Source: an uncultured Candidatus Saccharibacteria bacterium (GTDB taxonomy: Bacteria > Patescibacteria > Saccharimonadia > Saccharimonadales > UBA5946). From it: a stretch of 10,858 nucleotides of DNA. Location of the stretch: the NCBI GenBank assembly GCA_946886435.1, contig CAMPIR010000021.1, positions 1 through 10,858 on the forward strand. The letters are read 5' to 3'. Positions 7,200-10,858 of the stretch are shown in pieces. Below the pieces are notes generated by a model. The model was not told where the DNA came from. It saw only the letters and a list, made by a program, of their open reading frames with translations, and did not search any database. Numbering within the stretch: position 1 is the stretch's first letter; the number at the start of each line of letters is the position of its first letter. Made by a program: the position numbers and the translations under genes.

Positions 7200-7403
7200 T
7201 CAATTCTTGCCGTTCAAATACCTGCCAGCTACACTGACAGCAAATGATGGTAGGATGATGAACACCGAGGCCATAAGTATCCTCATGAGCAGCTGATTGA
7301 GCGGCGCGCTGTCATCGGGTCCACCAAATAAAACCATTAGAATCCCTGTTACGCCAAATACGAGTGAAGCTACGATAAATACCTTCGTTGCTATCTTTTC
7401 CAT
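7200..7403 (-). CDS. Small two-helix membrane protein of the DUF2975/XRE cassette (67 aa)
   Basis: Function unknown. Two hydrophobic helices at about residues 7-27 and 38-60 are joined by a polar loop with PDD. The tail is short and basic. The start is taken as ATG 7403 because AAAGGAGG lies six bases upstream. A GTG at 7406 would add one residue but leaves only three bases of spacing. The ATG overlaps the TGA of the regulator gene by one base (TGATG), so translation should be coupled. As the third gene of the cassette it may be a partner or target of the regulator. No known family was recognised. Confidence 0.8.
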   Translation of the reverse strand: MEKIATKVFIVASLVFGVTGILMVLFGGPDDSAPLNQLLMRILMASVFIILPSFAVSVAGRYLNGKN

Positions 7404-7621
7404 CACAAACCTCCTTTAGATTTCTTATATTCCAAAATATCACCCGGCTGACAATCAAGTGCCTTGCAGATCGCCTCCAGCGTTGATAGACGGATGGCTT
7501 TCGCCTTGCCGTTTTTGAGAATAGACAGGTTTGCCATCGTTATGCCAACCCGCTCAGAAAGCTCGGTCACACTCATCTTGCGTCGGGCGAGCATCACATC
7601 GATGTTGATTATTATTGCCAT
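7403..7621 (-). CDS. YozG-like XRE-family (Cro/C1-type) transcriptional regulator (72 aa)
   Basis: A single-domain helix-turn-helix protein without a sensor domain. The HTH core runs from about 17 to 65: SVTELSERVGITMANLSILKNGK is the helix-turn-helix, followed by RLSTLEAICKALDCQPGDILEY. The latter block is the hallmark of the short regulators that accompany DUF2975 proteins in many Firmicutes. It begins nine bases after the DUF2975 stop; TAAGGCAG, overlapping that stop, is the ribosome site. By analogy it probably represses its own cassette, perhaps through the inverted repeat at 8139-8170. Whether the membrane partners control it is not known. Confidence 0.93.
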   Translation of the reverse strand: MAIIINIDVMLARRKMSVTELSERVGITMANLSILKNGKAKAIRLSTLEAICKALDCQPGDILEYKKSKGGL

Positions 7622-7630
7622 AATACTGCC

Positions 7631-8095
7631 TTAGACCGTGAGGTCATTCTCCGACTTTATATCGACAGCATTCTGGACTAACTTCTGAAATACAGCCGCA
7701 GCAGTTGCGATCACAAACGACGCACCGATGATGACGATACCTATTGCTACGACACCGGGTGCGTCATCTTTGTCGGCAACATAAAAGACATATGGCATAC
7801 CCGCGGCATAGAGTCCGCTGATAGTGAGTGCGCAGTATTTTATAGTTCGAAACGCCCCCACTGACGACACTGAAAATGCCTCGTTCTTATCGATATTGCC
7901 GAGCAGCTTCCATCCCTGATGAAGCGCGATGAAAAACGGTATCGCTGGTATATACATACCGAGCAGGATAGGGTCATACCCCCCGATATCAAACGAACCG
8001 ATCGTCTGAGGCAATGCAAAAACACAAAGACCTAGTACTATAAGCCCGATCATGACAATGGCTACTCGTAGGAAAAATGTCGATCCGCGTTCCAT
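7631..8095 (-). CDS. DUF2975 family membrane protein (154 aa)
   Basis: Four membrane helices at about 8-28, 42-63, 83-106 and 113-137. The family signatures are IPAIPFFIALHQGWKLLGNIDKN (around 49-71), IKYCALTISGLYAAGMP (85-101), DKDDAPGV (108-115) and the C-terminal block LVQNAVDIKSENDLTV (139-154). This protein is usually encoded next to a YozG-like XRE regulator, as here. Biochemical function is unknown; a membrane signal receiver that controls the regulator is a reasonable inference. AAAGGTA lies seven bases before the ATG. It is the first gene of the three-gene cassette. Confidence 0.93.
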   Translation of the reverse strand: MERGSTFFLRVAIVMIGLIVLGLCVFALPQTIGSFDIGGYDPILLGMYIPAIPFFIALHQGWKLLGNIDKNEAFSVSSVGAFRTIKYCALTISGLYAAGMPYVFYVADKDDAPGVVAIGIVIIGASFVIATAAAVFQKLVQNAVDIKSENDLTV

Positions 8096-8130
8096 CTAAA
8101 AATACCTTTCATTGTTAGTGGTATGGTCTA

Positions 8131-8159
8131 GTTTTAGCACACAATTTATTGTTTTACAA
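8131..8159 (-). promoter_or_regulatory. Possible promoter of the DUF2975/XRE cassette
   Basis: TTGTAA (8159-8154), a 17-base spacer and TAAAAC (8136-8131) each match four of six consensus bases. The inverted repeat 8139-8170 covers the -35 and spacer, as expected if a repressor blocks it. The individual hexamers are weak. Confidence 0.4.
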
Positions 8160-8170
8160 TAAATATGTGT
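8139..8170. promoter_or_regulatory. Inverted repeat, candidate operator of the XRE regulator
   Basis: On the plus strand, ACACAATTTATTGT (8139-8152), a 3-base centre TTT, and ACAATAAAT-a-TGTGT (8156-8170). Fourteen base pairs match with a single extra A at 8165. The AT-rich stem and lack of a GC core argue against a terminator. Its position 44 bases upstream of the cassette start, over the likely promoter, supports an operator. The 8171-8292 stretch next to it shows nothing I can support. Confidence 0.5.
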
Positions 8171-8292
8171 TGTTTTATGCTAATTTGCACGCAGAAATGG
8201 ATATTTTATCTTTCATATATCCTCGAACCCTATGATATCGCACCCCAATTTACACGACCATAACCATTCAAAGCCTCATTTGGATTTATACC

Positions 8293-8318
8293 AAAAACAC
8301 CGATTTTACTCGGTGTTT
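8293..8318 (-). terminator. Terminator of the DUF5679 gene
   Basis: AAACACCGA (8295-8303) pairs with TCGGTGTTT (8310-8318) as a 9-bp stem with a 6-base loop. On the minus strand it ends in TTTTT. Because T and A runs flank both sides, it might also work on the plus strand. It lies 57 bases after the stop of the 63-aa gene. Confidence 0.75.
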
Positions 8319-8374
8319 TATATAGATACTTTGACAATAATGTCTTAGTACGGGTTACTCTGCGATTGGAAAAC

Positions 8375-8566
8375 CTAGTAGGCTTTGGTTGCGCCGTCTT
8401 CTACTGCTTTTTCTGCATTGTCCTTTGACATCATTGCACAAACAGTTGTTCCGCATTTTTCATGCTTGCCTTTAGCCATGAAACCGCCAGTTTTAGTTTG
8501 AACTACTTCTGGTGCTGACAGCTCAACGCCTTTTTCCTTACATTTAACACAATAACCTGTGACCAT
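8375..8566 (-). CDS. DUF5679-like small cysteine protein (63 aa)
   Basis: A tiny protein starting GYCVKCKEKGVEL (4-16), then a TKTGGFMAKGKHEKCGTT stretch (24-41). The four cysteines C6, C9, C38 and C43 could bind one zinc ion. The first pair is a normal C-x2-C. The second is C-x4-C, where the more usual form would be C-x2-C with the first cysteine just before; H35 or C43 might take the missing ligand place. DUF5679 proteins are common in Saccharibacteria and have no established function. It stands alone, with AAGGAG upstream, its own promoter and its own terminator, which suggests strong independent expression. Confidence 0.88.
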   Translation of the reverse strand: MVTGYCVKCKEKGVELSAPEVVQTKTGGFMAKGKHEKCGTTVCAMMSKDNAEKAVEDGATKAY

Positions 8567-8594
8567 ATCTGTCTCCTTCTGATTTGATTGTTAT

Positions 8595-8623
8595 AGCATA
8601 GCTTGCTTCACCATGCCTGTCTA
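8595..8623 (-). promoter_or_regulatory. Promoter of the DUF5679 gene
   Basis: TAGACA (8623-8618, five of six against TTGACA), a 17-base spacer and TATGCT (8600-8595, four of six). The start would be near 8588, giving a leader of about 22 bases that carries the AAGGAG ribosome site. Confidence 0.6.
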
Positions 8624-8751
8624 ATCTTATTTTCTAGCCCTCAGAAAAGCATAGAATTTATTTTGTGTCACGAAGAACTACGACGCGTATCATGCATAAG
8701 TCAGCAGACGAGAGCGAGAGCTAAGAATACTCCTGGTTATTATTGATTTCT

Positions 8752-8769
8752 GAAGAGGCCAGGAGTTAG
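8752..8769 (+). repeat. 18-base inverted copy of the tRNA-Gly variable/T-arm
   Basis: GAAGAGGCCAGGAGTTAG on the plus strand is identical to minus-strand bases 8856-8839, which are tRNA-Gly positions 40-57. The copy is thus antisense to the tRNA and lies in its 3' trailer, 51 bases past the CCA. The mature tRNA's unusual A56 is included. A shorter sense copy, CCAGGAGT, follows at 8736-8729 on the minus strand and could pair with the antisense copy. The remaining 8624-8751 stretch shows no gene. Confidence 0.85.
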
Positions 8770-8780
8770 GATTATCATAA

Positions 8781-8823
8781 ACCACGAGAAAAGCCGATCG
8801 CGAGGACCGGCTCTTTTCGTGGT
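8781..8823 (-). terminator. 43-base trailer hairpin of tRNA-Gly that includes the CCA end
   Basis: Minus-strand bases 8823-8781 fold into about 18 pairs with a 5-base loop CTCGC, one A-C mismatch and two G-U pairs. The 5' arm begins at the tRNA discriminator and CCA (ACCACGA), and the 3' arm ends TCGTGGT. The GC-rich core is followed by TTTT inside the 3' arm, so it probably terminates transcription. The 3' arm would also occlude CCA until processing. Confidence 0.7.
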
Positions 8824-8895
8824 GCGGGTAAGGAGACTCTAACTCCTGGCCTCTTCCTTGGCAAGGAAGCGCTCTAACAACTGAGCTATACCCGC
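8820..8895 (-). tRNA. tRNA-Gly (anticodon GCC) with non-standard 19-56 pair
   Basis: A 76-base tRNA. The acceptor is GCGGGTA/TACCCGC, with discriminator A and an encoded CCA. The D-stem is GCTC/GAGC, the anticodon arm CTTCC-TTGCCAA-GGAAG and the T-stem AGGAG/CTCCT, all fully paired. Oddly, the D-loop reads AGTTGTTA, so position 19 is U instead of G. The T-loop reads TTAGAGT, so position 56 is A instead of C. G18, U55, U54 and A58 are kept. The double change keeps a Watson-Crick 19-56 pair. It reads GGC/GGU codons. A non-translational glycine carrier, as known in staphylococci, is a less likely alternative. Confidence 0.95.
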
Positions 8896-8915
8896 ATGTC
8901 GTTGATTCGTTGACT

Positions 8916-8944
8916 ATTGTACCGAATCTTCCCTGTAACTGCAA
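8916..8944 (-). promoter_or_regulatory. Promoter of tRNA-Gly
   Basis: TTGCAG (8944-8939), a 17-base spacer and TACAAT (8921-8916, five of six). The start would be near 8909, about 14 bases before the tRNA. No terminator separates it from the DUF1761 gene, so read-through from there is also possible. Confidence 0.6.
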
Positions 8945-8973
8945 GGAGTACGACTACTGTAAATGCTGTGTGG

Positions 8974-9399
8974 CTAAACGCCCATAAGTCCGATAATCAA
9001 AGCCATGATCATCAGAGTAACGAATTCGTGTGAAACGTTCAGAAACGTTAATTTCTTGCGTCTGCTCTCGAACGCATCATGCACATAGATGCGAGCCGCT
9101 GTCAGCCCTAGCCAGAGTCCAAATGCAGTCATCAGGGTATCCTGAAGGAATGCATTTTGAAAGAATTGATTTGACAAGAATGCGGTATACGCCAACACAT
9201 GAGCCGTCACCAACGAAGCAATGACTGTTGACCCGAACAACCACACCATCTCTTTGGTCGATGTCTTCCGGTTCAGGTCAACGCGAGCCAATTTTGCCCA
9301 CAGAGTACCGAAAACTTTCGGCGTATACCAGATCGAGCCCACCACCATCGTCGATAACGCTGCGAGAACTACCGCCCAATAATTTATTTCGACTTCCAT
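8974..9399 (-). CDS. DUF1761 family membrane protein (141 aa)
   Basis: Four predicted helices at about 6-24, 52-73, 84-104 and 122-140. The N-terminal block NYWAVVLAALSTMVVGSIWYTP (6-27) followed by VFGTLWAKL (29-37) is the DUF1761 signature (I-N-x-x-A-V ... G-x-x-W-Y-x-P-x-x-F-G-x-x-W). The length is typical of the family, which has no known function. AAGGAGG lies five bases before the ATG. It appears as a single gene between the secreted beta-helix protein and tRNA-Gly. Confidence 0.88.
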   Translation of the reverse strand: MEVEINYWAVVLAALSTMVVGSIWYTPKVFGTLWAKLARVDLNRKTSTKEMVWLFGSTVIASLVTAHVLAYTAFLSNQFFQNAFLQDTLMTAFGLWLGLTAARIYVHDAFESRRKKLTFLNVSHEFVTLMIMALIIGLMGV

Positions 9400-9427
9400 A
9401 GATCCTCCTTACTACGTTGGTAGTTTG

Positions 9428-9457
9428 ATTGTATGCCTCAGGTGTATCAAAGAGCAA
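9428..9457 (-). promoter_or_regulatory. Possible promoter of the DUF1761 gene
   Basis: TACAAT (9433-9428, five of six) lies 18 bases after TTGCTC (9457-9452, three of six), giving a leader of about 20 bases. The -10 is good but the -35 is poor. The 9458-9537 stretch between the genes shows only a weak TCTCT/AGAGA stem and no terminator. Confidence 0.4.
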
Positions 9458-9537
9458 GGCTGGATTATGAGTGCCCTATGCGGTTTGCCATCTTAATTGA
9501 TCTTGTATTCTCTGCACGATAGAGATTAATTACATCA

Positions 9538-10617
9538 TCAACCACTCGGTATCGGATCTCCGGATTCGTGGTAAACGTTGCCGGACTGTACGTTACCTGG
9601 AGCGTTCTCATCGAACTGCGCGAAAGGCTGGTAAACCCCACATAACGGATTATAGTGTGTCGAGAATCGGTTGTTGATTACACGAATACTACTTGTTTGA
9701 GTGGCGTATACATGAGTTTCGCCTCCACGGACACAGATAGTACCGCCCGCCACCAGGTTATCCTGAAATAAATAGTCTGTCATAGGAGCATAGTCGCTGT
9801 ACATATTGACGGACGAGGAACAGTTGTCCCCGACACACATAAATGTATTGTGTGTAACCGTAAAACCGGTACCACCATGTGAAGAGATCGCTGTACGATG
9901 ATCACCCTCCCAAGTACGGTGACAATAGATATATGAATCGGTTACACTTACGCCTCCACCGATTAGCTGCATGCCACGAGCACAGTTATGAACTTTGATG
10001 TGATCAAACGAATGGTCACCCCCACACCTCTGGTATATAGGTAGTGCATTACTGTTTATGTTGCTCATATCTACTTCAGTGTATTCAATCGTCAAGTTGG
10101 TCGGACAGGTCGGTGAATCAGGGCCAATGTCTAATGGGTATAAGCCTGAGCCCATAATCGCCACATCTCTGACTACTACGTTATTGTGATTGATATCCAG
10201 CCCGCCATTTATACATACATTATCAAATACCTGTCCGTCGCTGGTTGTCTGAATCCTGCCAGTAAGTGTCGTAGCGCATTCGTACCGAGGACCCGTACTG
10301 GAAGCTGTTGGCCAGCCACAAAGATCCGGCAACGTCCAACCGCCTGCGGCAGGAGTGCCGGCCGCGCAGTCGCTACTATTACCAAACCGTACAGCCTGGC
10401 CGCTGGAAGCATTAGCGTCAGCAACAGTTATCGCGCCCCCAGAGAGTGTACCGGATTCAGGTTGAACTGAAACCATGGGGCCATAAGAAAACGCCAGTGC
10501 CGTGATGGCCGGGATGACAACTATTACCGCTGAGAGCGGCAGGATAGCACGTTTAGGCAGCCACTGTAGACGTGAAGAGATCGTGTTCACGAACCGTTGA
10601 TGAATCCGAAGCGCCAT
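9538..10617 (-). CDS. Secreted or membrane-anchored right-handed beta-helix protein, cysteine-rich (359 aa)
   Basis: An extracytoplasmic protein, substrate unknown. A basic N-terminus is followed by one hydrophobic helix (24-44) that may be a signal peptide (possible cut after ALA, residue 42) or a permanent anchor. The linker VSVQPESGTLSGGAITVADA (49-68) and GQAVRFG (73-79) resemble a linker common in secreted actinobacterial and saccharibacterial proteins. From about 115 on, short strands rich in N, V and G recur (FDNVCING, NNVVVRDVAI, NLTIEYTEVD, DHIKVHNCARG, VTDSYIYCH, FTVTHNTF, IRVINNRF), as in pectate-lyase-like parallel beta-helices. H240/R241 and H247 sit in a conserved-looking GDHRTAISSHGG motif. 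Twelve cysteines after residue 83 suggest disulfides. AAGGGGG precedes the ATG; two TGA codons end it. No sortase tail is present. Confidence 0.85.
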   Translation of the reverse strand: MALRIHQRFVNTISSRLQWLPKRAILPLSAVIVVIPAITALAFSYGPMVSVQPESGTLSGGAITVADANASSGQAVRFGNSSDCAAGTPAAGGWTLPDLCGWPTASSTGPRYECATTLTGRIQTTSDGQVFDNVCINGGLDINHNNVVVRDVAIMGSGLYPLDIGPDSPTCPTNLTIEYTEVDMSNINSNALPIYQRCGGDHSFDHIKVHNCARGMQLIGGGVSVTDSYIYCHRTWEGDHRTAISSHGGTGFTVTHNTFMCVGDNCSSSVNMYSDYAPMTDYLFQDNLVAGGTICVRGGETHVYATQTSSIRVINNRFSTHYNPLCGVYQPFAQFDENAPGNVQSGNVYHESGDPIPSG

Positions 10618-10652
10618 AGTTCCCCCTTAGAGCTCCCGCTTACTTTAAACAC

Positions 10653-10681
10653 AGTGTACTACCGCGTGGTAGGATCTGCAA
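10653..10681 (-). promoter_or_regulatory. Promoter of the beta-helix gene
   Basis: TTGCAG (10681-10676), a 17-base spacer and TACACT (10658-10653, four of six). The -35 hexamer is the same as that of tRNA-Gly. The start would be near 10646, giving a leader of about 29 bases. Confidence 0.5.
10659..10672. promoter_or_regulatory. Palindrome in the promoter spacer, candidate operator
   Basis: CTACC-GCGT-GGTAG fills most of the spacer between the proposed -35 and -10 of the beta-helix gene. A repressor bound here would block RNA polymerase. The arms are only 5 bp, so chance is possible. Confidence 0.35.
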
Positions 10682-10742
10682 CATGTATTCCAAGCTATCT
10701 TTTCGCGAACTGTCGTCTTAAGTTTCTCATAGTACATTCATG

Positions 10743-10785
10743 CCAAAGAAAAATCCCGATCGCACGGATCAGGATTTTTCTTTGG
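10743..10785 (-). terminator. 43-base trailer hairpin of tRNA-Phe that includes the CCA end
   Basis: Minus-strand bases 10785-10743 form a 14-bp perfect outer stem (CCAAAGAAAAATCC with its complement), one T-G pair, GATC/GATC and a 5-base loop CGTGC. That makes 19 pairs. The 5' arm starts with the CCA of the tRNA. GC-rich core plus TTTTT in the 3' arm suggests termination. The length, loop size and GATC flanks match the tRNA-Gly hairpin. Confidence 0.75.
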
Positions 10786-10858
10786 TGGCTCCTCCCAGAC
10801 TTGAACTGGGGACACAAGGCTCTTCAGGCCTCTGCTCTACCAACTGAGCTAAAGAGCC
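10783..10858 (-). tRNA. tRNA-Phe (anticodon GAA)
   Basis: A complete 76-base tRNA whose 5' base is the last base of the window. The acceptor is GGCTCTT/AGGAGCC (one U-G), with discriminator A and an encoded CCA. The D-loop AGTTGGTA has the normal G18-G19 and the T-loop TTCAAGT has C56, in contrast to tRNA-Gly. The anticodon arm GAGGC-CTGAAGA-GCCTT gives GAA. Its promoter lies outside the window. Confidence 0.97.

Noticed and set aside
8752..8856. tRNA-Gly fragment as an integration (att) scar of a mobile element
   Set aside because: The copy is inverted, covers positions 40-57 and not the 3' end, and no integrase or phage gene is nearby.
8690..8944. Minus-strand open frame of 84 codons
   Set aside because: It runs through tRNA-Gly and its trailer hairpin, has no ribosome site of note and resembles no protein.

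Overview
The window looks like chromosomal DNA of a Patescibacteria/CPR bacterium, most likely Candidatus Saccharibacteria (TM7). This is an inference from gene content. It rests on the lemA-htpX pair, a tiny DUF5679 protein, a DUF2975/YozG-type regulator cassette, a secreted protein whose N-terminal sugar-binding-like domain and C-terminal LSNTG/membrane tail are of the kind seen in this monoderm group, and a 'PESGTLSGG...' linker in a second secreted protein. The standard genetic code works throughout, and G+C is roughly half by eye. Every gene I can support, ten protein genes and four tRNA genes, is on the minus strand, so transcription runs from high to low coordinates.

Reading in the direction of transcription, the right end holds a complete tRNA-Phe(GAA) with a long hairpin touching its CCA end. 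Next come a secreted beta-helix-type protein (10617-9538), a DUF1761 membrane protein (9399-8974), and tRNA-Gly(GCC) with an unusual D-loop/T-loop pair and a structured trailer. A 63-aa DUF5679 cysteine protein (8566-8375) follows, with its own promoter and terminator. A compact three-gene cassette (8095-7200) then encodes a DUF2975 membrane protein, a YozG-like XRE repressor and a 67-aa two-helix membrane protein, preceded by an inverted repeat that may be its operator. A tRNA-Cys(GCA)/tRNA-Leu(UAA) pair comes next and ends at a clear intrinsic terminator.

The left half starts with an 887-aa surface protein (6786-4123) that has a near-consensus promoter. It has a signal peptide, a carbohydrate-binding-like domain, an Ig-like domain, five tandem 83-aa Ig-like repeats, calcium-loop motifs, a choice-of-anchor-U-like domain and a sortase-like LSNTG tail. 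A 266-base intergenic stretch follows and contains a possible branched RNA structure closed by a 10-bp inverted repeat that runs into the stop codon of the surface protein. The last unit is a tight run lemA-htpX-membrane protein-ligA, in which ligA overlaps the preceding gene by 14 bases and leaves the window after 466 codons.

The observations most worth checking are: (1) the ligA product lacks all four zinc-finger cysteines; (2) tRNA-Gly appears to replace the universal G19-C56 contact by U19-A56; (3) the trailer of that tRNA carries an exact 18-base antisense copy of its own variable/T-arm; (4) tRNA-Gly and tRNA-Phe have 43-base trailer hairpins of the same design that include the CCA end; (5) the structured intergenic element; (6) the homogenised 249-bp repeats of the surface protein. 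I did not find a CRISPR array, insertion sequence, phage gene or recognisable defence system.
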